The notes: generated by a model not told the origin, from the letters alone. DNA of 64,000 nt from Streptomyces sp. QL37 (GCF_002941025.1 NZ_PTJS01000001.1:8393765-8457764), one strand, 5' to 3'; shown: positions 42,170-52,221, numbered from the stretch's first letter. Translations and numbers: made by a program.

Positions 42170-44292
42170 GCACGGCCACGACACAGATCCGCACCGAGGC
42201 GATGCACGCCCTCTTCGCACCCCGCTCCATCGCGCTGGTGGGTGCGACGGACAAATCAGGATGGTCGCTGTCCACGTTCGACAACCTGCGCAACCACGGC
42301 TTCCGCGGCCCGGTCCACCTCGTCAATCCCCGTACGGAGGTGGTGCACGGCCGGCGCGCCCACCGCAGCCTCACCGACATCGGTGAAGCGGTCGACATGG
42401 CCTACGTCATGGTTCCGACACCCGCGGTGCTGCCGGTACTGCGCGAGGGCGCGGGCCTGGGAATCCGCAGCTACGTCGTGCTCACCGCGGGCTTCGGCGA
42501 AACCGGTCCGGAAGGCAGGCGACTCGAGGAGGAGATCCTCGCCTTCGCACGGGAGAACCAGCTGACCGTGCTCGGTCCCAACGGCAACGGATACATCAAC
42601 GCCACCGAGGGAACCACACCGTACGGGCTGCCGATCCCGCCACCGCTGATCGGCGGTCCCGTGGGCGTGGTGCTGCAGAGCGGCGCACTGGCCAGCTCCA
42701 TCCTCGCCTTCGCCCAGGCCCGCAACGTCGGTCTCAGCCTCCTCACCTCGATGGGCAACGAGACGATGGTCTCGGTCACCGACGTCATCGACTACCTCGT
42801 GGACGACCCCGCCACCCGGGTGATCGCGCTGTTCCTGGAGTCCGTACGCCACCCGGAGGAATTCGCCCGCGCAGCCCGCCGTGCCGCCCGGGCCGGCAAA
42901 CCGATCGTGGCACTCAAGATCGGTTCCAGCGCACTCGCCTCGCACACCGCCCAAGCCCACACCGGGGCCCTCGTCGGGGACGACGCGGTCGTCGACGCCG
43001 CGTTCCGGCAGTTGGGGGTGGTACGCGTCCGCTCCCTGGAGGACCTGATCATCACGGCCGGGCTGCTGGCCCGGACCGGCCCGGTGGAGGGACCCCGGAT
43101 CGCCGTGGTGACCCCTTCCGGCGGGGCCTGCGAGGTCATCGCCGACCGCGCCGAACAGGAAGGTCTGGAGCTGCCACCGTTCGCCCCGGAGACGGTGGCA
43201 CGGCTGAAGGAGATCCTGCCGGACTTCGCCACCGTCCAGAATCCGCTGGACGTCACCGGCTACGTGGTCGTGGACCGCACACTCCTCAGCAGGGCCCTGG
43301 AGGTGGTGGCCGACGATCCGGGCGTCGACGCGGTGATGCTCCTGACCGACCTGCCGAGACTGCCGCCCGCCGACCTGAACCTGACGCTGCAGCACTTCTC
43401 CACGACCGCACAGCGCATCCGCGACGCGCGACGGCCGGTGATCGTCGCGGGCAACGTGCTCACCGACATCACGGAGGTCGGCCGCCAGGTCCAGCGGGAG
43501 ACAGGCTTCCCGTACGTGGCGGGCGGGATCGAGCACGCCATGACCGCGATCGGCGCGGCCGTCCGCTGGTCCCGGGCCCGGGGCGAGACCGCCGGGACCA
43601 CCACGGCCGACAACCGGGTGCCACCCGTCGTACGAGGCGAGACCACAGGGCTCTGGGCGGAGCACCGGGCGTCCCGGCTGCTCACGGACAACGGTGTTCC
43701 GGTCGTCCCCTCCACCCTCGCCGCCACCGAGGACGAGGCGGTCGAGGCGGCTGCCGCATTCGGGTACCCAGTGGTGCTGAAGGCCGCCGCCGAGGGACTC
43801 GGGCACAAGAGCGACATCGGCGGGGTGCGGCTCGGACTGAACGGACCGGAGGCTGTACGAGAGGCCCACCGCGAGGTGTGCGCCGCCCTGCGCGGCCGCG
43901 GGCCGACCGGTATCGGCACCCTCGTGCAGCCGCAGCGCGGCGGCGGCGTGGAACTGCTCGTCGGGGTGGTCCGCGATCCGGCCTGGGGACTGACCATGGC
44001 CGTCGCCCTCGGTGGGATCTGGGTCGAGGTGCTGCGCGACTCGGTGCTGCGGCTGCTGCCGGTGGACACCGCCGGTATCCGCCGCGCACTGGGCGAACTC
44101 CGTGGTGCCCGGCTGCTCGAAGGCGCACGCGGGACGGAGCCCACGGACCTCGACAAGGTCGCCGAGGTAATCGTCAGGATCGGGCAGCTGGCCGAAAGCC
44201 TCGGCCCGAAGCTGGAATCGCTGGAGGTCAACCCGCTCCTCGTCCGGGGAAGCGAGGTCGAGGCGCTGGACGCACTGATCGCCTGGAACTGA
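42166..44292 (+). CDS. ADP-forming acyl-CoA synthetase-like protein
   Basis: A 708-residue fused alpha-beta acyl-CoA synthetase of the NDP-forming superfamily. It has a CoA-binding domain (ALFAPRSIALVGATDKSGWS), succinyl-CoA-ligase-like middle segments (VVLQSGALASSILAFA; the conserved TAQAHTGALVGDDA with phospho-His region) and an ATP-grasp C-terminal domain (LGHKSDIGGVRLGL). It probably activates the released acid as a CoA thioester. It closes the operon, followed by a perfect hairpin at 44313. Confidence 0.88.
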   Translation: MSTATTQIRTEAMHALFAPRSIALVGATDKSGWSLSTFDNLRNHGFRGPVHLVNPRTEVVHGRRAHRSLTDIGEAVDMAYVMVPTPAVLPVLREGAGLGIRSYVVLTAGFGETGPEGRRLEEEILAFARENQLTVLGPNGNGYINATEGTTPYGLPIPPPLIGGPVGVVLQSGALASSILAFAQARNVGLSLLTSMGNETMVSVTDVIDYLVDDPATRVIALFLESVRHPEEFARAARRAARAGKPIVALKIGSSALASHTAQAHTGALVGDDAVVDAAFRQLGVVRVRSLEDLIITAGLLARTGPVEGPRIAVVTPSGGACEVIADRAEQEGLELPPFAPETVARLKEILPDFATVQNPLDVTGYVVVDRTLLSRALEVVADDPGVDAVMLLTDLPRLPPADLNLTLQHFSTTAQRIRDARRPVIVAGNVLTDITEVGRQVQRETGFPYVAGGIEHAMTAIGAAVRWSRARGETAGTTTADNRVPPVVRGETTGLWAEHRASRLLTDNGVPVVPSTLAATEDEAVEAAAAFGYPVVLKAAAEGLGHKSDIGGVRLGLNGPEAVREAHREVCAALRGRGPTGIGTLVQPQRGGGVELLVGVVRDPAWGLTMAVALGGIWVEVLRDSVLRLLPVDTAGIRRALGELRGARLLEGARGTEPTDLDKVAEVIVRIGQLAESLGPKLESLEVNPLLVRGSEVEALDALIAWN

Positions 44293-44312
44293 ACCACCCC
44301 TCGCGGCGCCAC

Positions 44313-44357
44313 CCGAAGGCCGCCGCGGTCGCAGCAGGCGACCGCGGCGGCCTTCGG
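44313..44357 (+). terminator. Strong stem-loop terminator after the acyl-CoA operon
   Basis: A perfect 20-base stem (44313-44332 with 44338-44357) encloses a 5-base loop AGCAG, 20 bases after the stop codon. Confidence 0.9.
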
Positions 44358-44445
44358 TCCCTCACGCCGGTCACGGCCGCTCGAAGGGCGCCGCACACCG
44401 CTCGACGGACAGAGGCGGAACACCACTCGCAGAAAGGCCCGGGCA

Positions 44446-45771
44446 ATGAGGCTCTCCTACGTACGCGAACTCGACGAGTACCCCACCGGCGGACGCCGGA
44501 TACGCATCCTCAGCATGGCCGTGCTCGCCGTCCTGATCGGATCGTACGAGGGGCAGATCGCCCCCGTCGCGCCCCTGCTGCTCGAAGACCTGGACATGTC
44601 TCTGTCCACCTACGGCACGATCTCCGCGCTGGCCACCGTCGCCGGTGCCCTCGCCTCCATGGCCGGCGGCCGCCTCACCGACACACTCGGGCGGGTGCGC
44701 CTGCTCATCCCCCTCATGCTGCTCACGACGGTGTGCTGCGTGCTGATGACCACGGTGCACTCACCCGCACAACTGCTCATGGCCCGGGTCGCGCTCTCGG
44801 TCATCGACGGCATGGCGCTCGCCGGCACCGCGCCGCTCGTACGCGACTTCTCACCACGCATGGGGCGCGCCCAGGCATTCGGCTTCTGGACCTGGGGCCC
44901 GGTCGGCGCCAACTTCCTGGCCGCCGCGATCGCGAGTGCCACCCTGCCGCTCTTCCACGACTCGTGGCGCTCCCAGTTCGTCATCATGGCCGTGGTGTCG
45001 CTCGTCGCCTCCCTGGTGATCGCGTACAACATCGCCGATCTCTCTCCCGAACTGCGTGGACGCATCCAGCAGACGGAGAAGCGCGCGATCGTCACGGCCG
45101 GCCCCACCACGCCGCCCAGGGCCCGGGGCCTGCTCGCCCACCGCAACATGGTGGCGCACGTCGTCGGCATCGGGCTGTGGCTCGTGCTCTTCCTCACGCT
45201 CTCCCTGTACGGGCCGCTCATGCTGGGGGAGTCGTTCGGCCTGAGCGCGTCGACCGCGGCCGGGATCATGTCGGTCTTCTGGGTACTCAACCTGGTCACG
45301 GTCGTGGTGAGCGGGCGGATCTCCGACCGGTTGCAACTCCGCAAGCCCCTCTGTGTGGGCGGAACGCTCGCGGCGGTGGCGGTCACCGGTTACCTCGTGC
45401 ACCTGATGGGCCGTCAAGACGTCTCGCATCCGCACCTGATGATCACCGGCGCCCTGCTCGGCGGCGCGATGGGCGTGGCCTACGGTCCCTGGATGGCCAA
45501 CTTCTCCGAGGACGCCGAGAACATCGACCCCCGGCTCCAGGGCAGCGCGTGGGGCCTGTTCGGATTCACGTCCAAGGCCGTGGCCGTGCTCGCGCTGTTC
45601 GCCGTGCCCCGTGTGGTCGAGCACGCGAGCTGGCACCTGTGGATGGTCATCGCACTCGGCTGCATGGTGCTGTTCCTTCCGGCGACGCTGTTCTTCCACG
45701 GACCGTGGCGCCGTGGCGCCGTGGCGCCGGCGAAGGCTCCTGAACCGGTCACCCCGAGGGCGGCGGACTGA
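44446..45771 (+). CDS. MFS transporter
   Basis: A 441-residue membrane protein with 12 apparent hydrophobic segments and the loop motif GGRLTDTLGRVRLL between segments 2 and 3. It starts MRLSYVRELDEYPTGGRRIRI. The substrate is unknown; uptake of the acid degraded by the preceding operon is possible but unsupported. Its end overlaps the convergent transporter by 23 bases. Confidence 0.85.
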   Translation: MRLSYVRELDEYPTGGRRIRILSMAVLAVLIGSYEGQIAPVAPLLLEDLDMSLSTYGTISALATVAGALASMAGGRLTDTLGRVRLLIPLMLLTTVCCVLMTTVHSPAQLLMARVALSVIDGMALAGTAPLVRDFSPRMGRAQAFGFWTWGPVGANFLAAAIASATLPLFHDSWRSQFVIMAVVSLVASLVIAYNIADLSPELRGRIQQTEKRAIVTAGPTTPPRARGLLAHRNMVAHVVGIGLWLVLFLTLSLYGPLMLGESFGLSASTAAGIMSVFWVLNLVTVVVSGRISDRLQLRKPLCVGGTLAAVAVTGYLVHLMGRQDVSHPHLMITGALLGGAMGVAYGPWMANFSEDAENIDPRLQGSAWGLFGFTSKAVAVLALFAVPRVVEHASWHLWMVIALGCMVLFLPATLFFHGPWRRGAVAPAKAPEPVTPRAAD

Positions 45772-47272
45772 CACCGTCCGGCGCGGGGGACCTCCGCCCC
45801 GTCCGGCCGGCGGCGTCGGCGGGATCGTCCGCCGCCCGCGGCCGGCCGAGCGAGGCGAGCACCGCCAGGGCCGAGATGACCGCCATCACGAGCAGGGCCA
45901 GCCGGTAGCCGGTGACCAACTGGGCCAGCGCGTGCGGGGCCACATGGGAGATCGTTCCGTCGAAGACGCGGTCGCGCAGCCCTGCCGGGAGCGCACTGGT
46001 GACGAGCGACATGGCCAGCGCCGTACTCACCACCACCCCCGTGTTCTGGATCATCAGACGCATCGCGTTGACGATCCCGATCCGGTCGGGCGCTATACCG
46101 TCCAGCATCGCCGTGGTGTTGGCCGGCATGAACATCCCCGAGCCCACCCCGACGAGTACCAGCCCGCATGCTATCGGCGCGTAGCCCACCTCCACGGACA
46201 TCTCCAGGAGAAGCACCAGCAGCCCCGCAGTGCCGACCGACGTACTGAGCAGCACGATCGTGCGCGGTGCCAGCCTGGAGTGCAGCATCCCCGAGCACGC
46301 CGACGCGATCATCGCGGCGACCGGCAGCGGCAGCACCTTCAATCCGGCCGACACCGGATCCTCCCCGTGCACCGCCTGGTAGAACAGCGCGATGAGCAGG
46401 ACCACGGCCATCCGGGACACCGCGTTGAGGAACGACGTCAGAAGGCCCAACGCGAACGGCACGTCCCGGAAGAGCCCGACATCCACCACCGGACGGACGC
46501 TGCGCCGCTCCACGATGAGGAACACCGGCACCAGCACCGCGAAGAGCGCCAGGCAGGCGACCACCACCGGATCACCCCAGCTCCGGTCACCGACCTCCGA
46601 CAGGCCGATCAGCAGGCCTCCCAGACCGACCAGTACGAGGAGATTTCCCGGCACGTCGATGCCGCGGTCACCGCCTCGGCCACCGACCTTCCGCAACACC
46701 ACGGCCCCCCGGACCAGGCACAACAAGCCGATCGGCACGTTGTACCAGAACACCCACTCCCAGCCGAAACGGTGCGTCAGGTAACCGCCCAGCGTCGGGC
46801 CCACCAGCTGCGCCACGGAGAACGACGCGATGTAGACCCCCATGCCACGCGCCATGTGGCGGGGCGGGAACGCGTCGGCCAGCAGCGCCGCACTGTTGGC
46901 CAGCAGCATCGCGCCGCCGGCGGCCTGTACCACCCGCAGGCCCACCAGGAACCACGCACCCGGGGCGAAACCGAGGAGCAGGCTGGCCACGGTGTACGTG
47001 GCCAGCCCGAGCAGATACATGGTGCGCCGCCCGAACATGTCGGCCAGCCGGCCGAACACGACCAGGAGCACCGTGTTGGCCAGCATGTAGGACAACAGGA
47101 TCCAGTTCGCGGCGGCAGCACCGGCGTCGAAGTGCCGCACCACATCCGGGAGTGCGACGTTCAGCGAGCTGCTGCCGAGCGCGATGAGGATGCTCGCCAT
47201 GCTGATGACTGACAACACGCGCCAGGCGTAACGAAGTTGCTCCACTTCCGCTGTTTCCCCGGTCCTGGACAT
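45749..47272 (-). CDS. DHA2-family MFS drug-efflux transporter
   Basis: A 507-residue membrane protein with about 14 hydrophobic segments and the DHA2 marks: VLLVVFGRLADMFGRRTMYLLG, and GPTLGGYLTHRFGWEWVFWYNVPIGL. EmrB/QacA-type transporters export lipophilic drugs or natural products. It is read away from the P450 gene, which shares direction. A near-perfect inverted repeat at its start suggests repressor control. Confidence 0.9.
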   Translation of the reverse strand: MSRTGETAEVEQLRYAWRVLSVISMASILIALGSSSLNVALPDVVRHFDAGAAAANWILLSYMLANTVLLVVFGRLADMFGRRTMYLLGLATYTVASLLLGFAPGAWFLVGLRVVQAAGGAMLLANSAALLADAFPPRHMARGMGVYIASFSVAQLVGPTLGGYLTHRFGWEWVFWYNVPIGLLCLVRGAVVLRKVGGRGGDRGIDVPGNLLVLVGLGGLLIGLSEVGDRSWGDPVVVACLALFAVLVPVFLIVERRSVRPVVDVGLFRDVPFALGLLTSFLNAVSRMAVVLLIALFYQAVHGEDPVSAGLKVLPLPVAAMIASACSGMLHSRLAPRTIVLLSTSVGTAGLLVLLLEMSVEVGYAPIACGLVLVGVGSGMFMPANTTAMLDGIAPDRIGIVNAMRLMIQNTGVVVSTALAMSLVTSALPAGLRDRVFDGTISHVAPHALAQLVTGYRLALLVMAVISALAVLASLGRPRAADDPADAAGRTGRRSPAPDGVSPPPSG

Positions 47273-47299
47273 GGAGCTCCCTACCGGTAGGCAGATATT

Positions 47300-47324
47300 G
47301 AATCAGGATACTAGAACCTGATTC
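47300..47324 (-). promoter_or_regulatory. Operator-like inverted repeat of the MFS gene
   Basis: GAATCAGG (47300-47307) and CCTGATTC (47317-47324) are perfect complements around 9 bases that contain a TAGTAT -10-like hexamer on the minus strand. A perfect CTACCGGTAG palindrome lies at 47281-47290. A drug-responsive TetR or MarR repressor is expected. Confidence 0.5.
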
Positions 47325-47414
47325 GGTTGAGCCTGTTCCGCCCGGGCTCCACGCACCCGGCCGGCCGGGCCCGGGAACTCCCGGACCCGGCTCGACCGAA
47401 GACTGCCGGTGCCG

Positions 47415-48797
47415 TCAGTGCCGCTCCCGCTCCCGCCCGTTGGAGCCGCTCCGCGGGTGCGCGGTCATCAGCAGGGTGCTGGGCCGCACGGTCGCCCGGG
47501 CCACGGGCCGGACCGTCCGGTCCGGCGGGGTCTCGAACCGCACTCGCCTGACGATCGTGGCGATCGCGGTCATCAGTTCGGTGAGGGCGAACCGGTCCCC
47601 GATGCACTTGTGCTTGCCGGCACCGAAGGGGAGGAACGCTCCGGGCGTGAACGCCTCCGCCTGTGCCTCTTCCAGCCAGCGGTCCGGATCGAAGGTGAGC
47701 GGGTCGGGAAAGAGCGCGGGGTCGCGGTGCAAGGCGTGCTGGCAGTAGGCGAGTTCGGTGCCGGCGGGAATGGACCACGGTCCCAGTTGTGTCCGCGTGA
47801 CGGTGCGACGGGTGACGAGCCATCCGGTGTGGTGCAGCCGCAGTGTTTCCCGGATGACGCGGTTGAGGTAGGGCAGACGTGGAAGATCCTCGAACGCGAT
47901 GGGACGGCCGTCGAGAACCGTGTCGAGCTCGTCCAGGACTTTTCGTTCGACAGCGGTGTCCCGGGCGATCTCGTAGAGCGCCCAGGACAGTACCGAGGCG
48001 GTGGTCTCGGTGCCCGCCACGGCCAGAGTGAGGATCTCCGAGCTGATCTCGTGCCCGGTCGGCGGAAGGCCGGTCTCCTCATCCGTGGTGCGGAGCAGCA
48101 GGGACAGCATGTCACCGGTCTCCCGCCCCGAGTCCTGGAGTTCGGCCACGGCGCGGTCGATGGTGGCCCGCACCGCGTCCCGGGCGGCTGTGAACCGGCG
48201 GTTGAAGGGCAGGGGGAGCCGCTCCACCCAGTCGGGCAGCATGACGCGCGCCCCGACACCGTTCATGACGACCGAGAGGTCCTTGCGCAGCTGACGGAAC
48301 GTCGCGTCGTCCAGGCTGCCGGCGAAGACGGTCTTGGCGAGCATCTCGAGGGAGAGCTCGACCATGGCCTCGCGGACATCGAGCTGATGGCCAGGGGTCC
48401 ACGAGTCGACGGCGGCGGTCGTCGCGCCTCGCATGATGTCGACGTAACGGGCGATCTCCGGCCGGGCGAAGGCGGGTTGGAGCTGGCGTCGCTTACGGAC
48501 GTGCTCCTGACCCGCGGCGGTGACGACGGAGTCGCCCAGCAGCTGACCCATCTTCTCGAAGAAGCGTCCCTTGTCGAGACCGGGACCGAGGTCGGTCAGC
48601 ATGGTCCGGATGAGGTCGGGGTCCTGGACGATGAGAGTACGGGTGCCGGGCTGGAGGGTGATCTCGACCAGTGGGCCGTAGTCGGCACGGAGCGAGGCGA
48701 TGAAGCCGAGGTTGTCGCGTACGAGCTGTACCGCGTGACCCAGGAGCGGGACCGAACCTGCCGCTCTGGGTATGGGGGGAGGCGCTACGAGCGTCAC
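47415..48797 (-). CDS. Cytochrome P450
   Basis: A 460-residue P450 with the I-helix AGTETTAS, ExxR in VIRETLRLHH, and the heme loop FGAGKHKCIGDRFA with axial Cys. The N-terminal GSVPLLGHAVQL is reminiscent of terpene-type P450s such as pentalenene oxygenase. It is a monooxygenase needing ferredoxin and reductase, not encoded nearby. Adjacent efflux gene suggests a natural-product or xenobiotic role; no biosynthetic genes are visible. Confidence 0.92.
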   Translation of the reverse strand: MTLVAPPPIPRAAGSVPLLGHAVQLVRDNLGFIASLRADYGPLVEITLQPGTRTLIVQDPDLIRTMLTDLGPGLDKGRFFEKMGQLLGDSVVTAAGQEHVRKRRQLQPAFARPEIARYVDIMRGATTAAVDSWTPGHQLDVREAMVELSLEMLAKTVFAGSLDDATFRQLRKDLSVVMNGVGARVMLPDWVERLPLPFNRRFTAARDAVRATIDRAVAELQDSGRETGDMLSLLLRTTDEETGLPPTGHEISSEILTLAVAGTETTASVLSWALYEIARDTAVERKVLDELDTVLDGRPIAFEDLPRLPYLNRVIRETLRLHHTGWLVTRRTVTRTQLGPWSIPAGTELAYCQHALHRDPALFPDPLTFDPDRWLEEAQAEAFTPGAFLPFGAGKHKCIGDRFALTELMTAIATIVRRVRFETPPDRTVRPVARATVRPSTLLMTAHPRSGSNGRERERH

Positions 48798-49092
48798 GAG
48801 AGCATGCCACCTTTCGAGCTGATCTTGGGCGCTCTATGGCTTCCCTGCTCGATCTTGAGGGCAATCCAGCCGGCCGTGTGGTATACGCCACGGAGAAGGA
48901 GGTTTGGCGCATACCGCGAAGGGACAGCTCCCGGTGCCGTACGAGTGGTGCCGGACGTGTGCCGGGCCGGCATGCCGGGTGGATCGGGATTGCCCGGTCG
49001 ATGGGGTGGACATCGGCGAGCGGCTGAACTCCACCCACGGCTCCACCCGTGGGTCCAGGCGCTCCGAGCCCGGACCCGGGACTCTTCAAGGC

Positions 49093-49617
49093 ATGACAAC
49101 GACCGAGTGGATCACCGACATCGTCCTCATCCTCGTCGTCTTCCGCCAGCTGCGGGAAGGCCGACTCGACCTCAAGGCCTTCCTCATCCCCCTGGGGATC
49201 GTCGCGTTCGTCGCCTACTCGTACCTGGACACCGTTCCCACCGCGGGTAACGACCTGGTGCTGATCGGGGCCCTGATGGCCGTGGGCGCGGCCCTCGGCA
49301 CGGCCGGCGGCATCCACACCCGGCTCCGCGCTGCCGGCGAGCACATACTGATCAAGGCCGGAGCGGTGTCGGCGGTCCTCTGGGTCCTGGGCATGGGGGC
49401 GCGAATCATCTTCCAGATGTGGGTCGAGCACGGCGGTGGCGCCGACGACGTCGGCCGGTTCAGCGTCAGCCATCACATCACCGGCGACCAGGCCTGGGTG
49501 GCGGCGTTCGTTCTGATGGCGCTCACCGAAGTGGTCACGCGCCTGGCCACGATCTTCGTACGGAGCCGGTCCCGGACGGTCGCCCGCTCCGTACCCGCCT
49601 TCGAACGCATGGCCTGA
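49093..49617 (+). CDS. DUF1453-like membrane protein
   Basis: A 174-residue protein with about four hydrophobic segments, starting MTTTEWITDIVLILVVFRQLREG and carrying VGAALGTAGGIHTRL and SVSHHITGDQAW. This resembles DUF1453 proteins. Its stop is 2 bases from the kinase start, so it forms an operon with the two-component system and may be a sensory partner or target. Confidence 0.72.
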   Translation: MTTTEWITDIVLILVVFRQLREGRLDLKAFLIPLGIVAFVAYSYLDTVPTAGNDLVLIGALMAVGAALGTAGGIHTRLRAAGEHILIKAGAVSAVLWVLGMGARIIFQMWVEHGGGADDVGRFSVSHHITGDQAWVAAFVLMALTEVVTRLATIFVRSRSRTVARSVPAFERMA

Positions 49618-49619
49618 CC

Positions 49620-50831
49620 ATGCGATATGTTCTGCCCGTGTCCGTAACCGAGAGCGTCCCGCCCCATGGAAGGGCCACGGCGCAGGGGGCGGGCCCACAA
49701 CGAATCCCCGGGCGGGACCCGCGTGCGCAATGGGCGCTCACCCTTGCGATCATCGTGGCCGGAACCCTGACGATCCGGCCCATGGGCTTCAGCGGCCGAG
49801 GTCTGGCTGTCGCCGTCCTCTTCGTGATCAACTGTGCGGCGCTGCTGCCCCGGCGCCTGCCGGAGGGCAAGGTTCCCAAGCACCTCGCTCTCGCATGGCT
49901 GACGCTCGGCACCGTCGCGGCGGCCGCCCTGATCGGCGTCAGCAGCAGCGGAACGAGCTACCTCTTCGCCTTCTTCCTCGCCGGTCACATGGGATTCCGC
50001 CTCGAGCCCAGGCCGGCCCTCGTTCTCGCGGGGATCTGCAGCCTGCTCTGCTCCGGCGTCCTCCTCTTCCGGCTCGGGCCCGGATATCACGAGCTGCCCT
50101 GGGCCGTCGGTCTCGCCACAGGCGTCCCGGCCCTGGCCGGCATCGTCAACCGCAGTCAGCGCCAGGCCGTACTGGCCGCGATCGCGGCGGCCGAATCGGC
50201 CGAACGTGCCGCTCACGCCGAGGCCCGGACCGCCGTGCTGACCGAGCGCAGCCGGATAGCCCGGGACGTGCACGACGTCCTGGCGCACTCGCTGGCCGGG
50301 ATCAACATGCAACTGGAACTGGCCGACGCCTTGATCGACACCGGTGACCTCGCCAGGGTCCGGGAGGCCAACGACAAGGCACACAGCCTGGTCAGGAAGA
50401 GCCTTGAACAGGCGCAGTGGACCGTGCACGCCCTGCGCGAGGATTCGCTGCCGCTGCTGCAGACTCTGACCGCACTGCTCGAGTCGTCGGGCCACCGTGG
50501 TGTCCTCACCGTCACCGGGACCGTCCGTGAGGTGCCCGTCCGGGTAACCCAGAATCTGTTGCGGATCGCGCAGGAGGCTCTGACCAACGCCGCTCGGTAC
50601 GCCCCCGGGGCAGATGTCGGCATGACGCTGACGTTCGAGGCTTCGTCGACCACACTGAGGATTCGCAACGGCCCTGCCACCCGCGCGGTGAAAGCGCGTA
50701 TCGGCAGCGGGATGGGACTGATCGGAATGCGTGAACGGGTCGCACTGCTGGGTGGAAGCGTCACGGCCCGCCCGGTCACCGAGGGACCGGACGAGGGCGG
50801 CTGGCAGGTGGAGGCGGTGATCCCGGAATGA
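49620..50831 (+). CDS. Sensor histidine kinase (NarL-type system)
   Basis: A 403-residue kinase: about five N-terminal hydrophobic segments (residues 40-175), a HisKA_3 dimerisation helix with His218 in RIARDVHDVLAHSLAGI, and a C-terminal ATPase domain (LRIAQEALTNAARYAPGADV, GSGMGLIGMRERVALLGG). Phospho-His transfers to the partner regulator just downstream. The signal is unknown. ATG 49620 is chosen; GTG 49638 is an alternative. Confidence 0.92.
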   Translation: MRYVLPVSVTESVPPHGRATAQGAGPQRIPGRDPRAQWALTLAIIVAGTLTIRPMGFSGRGLAVAVLFVINCAALLPRRLPEGKVPKHLALAWLTLGTVAAAALIGVSSSGTSYLFAFFLAGHMGFRLEPRPALVLAGICSLLCSGVLLFRLGPGYHELPWAVGLATGVPALAGIVNRSQRQAVLAAIAAAESAERAAHAEARTAVLTERSRIARDVHDVLAHSLAGINMQLELADALIDTGDLARVREANDKAHSLVRKSLEQAQWTVHALREDSLPLLQTLTALLESSGHRGVLTVTGTVREVPVRVTQNLLRIAQEALTNAARYAPGADVGMTLTFEASSTTLRIRNGPATRAVKARIGSGMGLIGMRERVALLGGSVTARPVTEGPDEGGWQVEAVIPE

Positions 50832-51493
50832 GTGGAACGACCGAGGAGCACCAGCCGTTGAAAGTGGTGGTGGCCGATGACCAGGCCGCTGTCCGGGAAC
50901 CGCTTGCCGCGGTGCTCGGGCTGTCCGACGACATCGAGGTCGTCGCGGCAGCAGCGGACGGCAACGAGGTGCTGACAGCGGTCGCCACCGGGCCGGTGGA
51001 CGTGGTGCTGATGGACCTGAGGATGCCCGTGATGGACGGGACCGAGGCAACTCGTCGGCTGAGCGAGGAGTACCCGCACGTGGCGGTGGTCGTGCTGACC
51101 ACCTTCGCCGACGACGAATCGATCCTGGGCGCGCTGAGTGCCGGGGCCCGCGGCTATCTGACCAAGAACGCGGGACGCCAGGACATCACACGGGCGATCA
51201 GGGCCGCCGCCGCCGGTCAGTCGGTGCTCGACCGCGAGGTCCAGGACCGGTTGCTCGCCACCGTCAGGACCAGGGCGCCGGTGGTGGGACATTCCCTGCC
51301 GGGCACCCTCACGCCCCGCGAACGAGAGGTACTCGCTCTGATCGGCCAGGGCCTGCCCAACCGGGGGATCGCGGAGAAGCTGTTCATCAGTGAGGCCACG
51401 GTCAAGACCCACATCAACAACCTGTTCGCCAAAGCGGGAATCCGGGACCGTGCCGATGCCGTCCGTCGCGCCATCGAATCAGGACTGACCTGA
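50828..51493 (+). CDS. LuxR/NarL-family response regulator
   Basis: A 221-residue regulator: receiver domain with acceptor Asp63 in VVLMDLRMPVMDG and the Lys of YLTKNA, then a LuxR helix-turn-helix (LTPREREVLALIGQGLPNRGIAEKLFISEATVKTHINNL). Its ATG overlaps the kinase stop by 4 bases. It likely controls a promoter in response to the kinase; targets unknown. Confidence 0.95.
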   Translation: MSGTTEEHQPLKVVVADDQAAVREPLAAVLGLSDDIEVVAAAADGNEVLTAVATGPVDVVLMDLRMPVMDGTEATRRLSEEYPHVAVVVLTTFADDESILGALSAGARGYLTKNAGRQDITRAIRAAAAGQSVLDREVQDRLLATVRTRAPVVGHSLPGTLTPREREVLALIGQGLPNRGIAEKLFISEATVKTHINNLFAKAGIRDRADAVRRAIESGLT

Positions 51494-51534
51494 CGCGGCG
51501 CAAGCTCACCCTGAGACGGATGGGCGGGCCCGGC

Positions 51535-52143
51535 TCACGGGATCCGTCGGAGGTCCAGCATCATGTCGAGGGACAGCGAACCGTCCACGCCGGCAAAGGA
51601 GCCGACCCGCCGGAAGCCGTTCTTCTCGTAATGGCGAATGGCGCGAGCGTTGTCGGCGAGGACGCCTCCCCACAGGATGATCCTCGTCCTGCCGAGCCGC
51701 CGCGCGACGTCCGCCACGAGGGGAAGGATCAGCGTCCCCACCCCCTGTCCCTGGTAGTCATCGGCCAGGGTGGGACCGAAACGGCAGTCGGTCAGCTCCG
51801 AGAGCTCGATGCCTGCTTCCCTGTAGCGCGCGATGTCCGAGGGGGTGAGGGCGAGACCGACTTCGAGAAGGCCGACGATCCTGGAGGACGGCACTTCCTC
51901 GAGCACCAACCTGAGCTTGTCGTAGCGCGCGATCGCATCACACAGCTCCCGGGCAGCCACGACGTCGTAACCGTCGAACGTGCTGAGCCGCCTCGATTCA
52001 GGGGACAGCCCCCCGAGGAAACGCGCCAGACGCTCGGTGTCGGCGTGGGCGAGGGGGCGGAAGACGACGCCGGCGACGGCGCGCAGGGCCAGATGGCGCG
52101 TAAGAACCAGCGGTTCGTCGGCGATCTCCGCCAGTGTGAGCAC
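51535..52143 (-). CDS. GNAT-family N-acetyltransferase
   Basis: A 202-residue acetyltransferase-fold protein: RFLGGLSPESRRLSTFDGYD, FGPTLADDYQGQGVGTLILPLVADVARRLG as the acetyl-CoA loop, and AIRHYEKNGFRRVG. The start is uncertain: the frame is open to 52290 but that extension contains the hairpin at 52222, so GTG 52143 with GAGGGGG upstream is preferred. Acceptor unknown. Confidence 0.75.
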   Translation of the reverse strand: MLTLAEIADEPLVLTRHLALRAVAGVVFRPLAHADTERLARFLGGLSPESRRLSTFDGYDVVAARELCDAIARYDKLRLVLEEVPSSRIVGLLEVGLALTPSDIARYREAGIELSELTDCRFGPTLADDYQGQGVGTLILPLVADVARRLGRTRIILWGGVLADNARAIRHYEKNGFRRVGSFAGVDGSLSLDMMLDLRRIP

Positions 52144-52221
52144 CTCGGCCCCCTCGACCGCTCGGGCCTGACGAGCCAAACCTACCAGCGGCCGACGTCC
52201 TGTGCGGTCCGCGGCGCGAAC

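Noticed and set aside
48904-49092. N-terminal extension of the DUF1453-like gene with several Cys (CRTCAGPACRVDRDCP)
   Set aside because: Would place a soluble Cys-rich leader before the first membrane segment and needs a poor start; ATG 49093 begins the family-like sequence.
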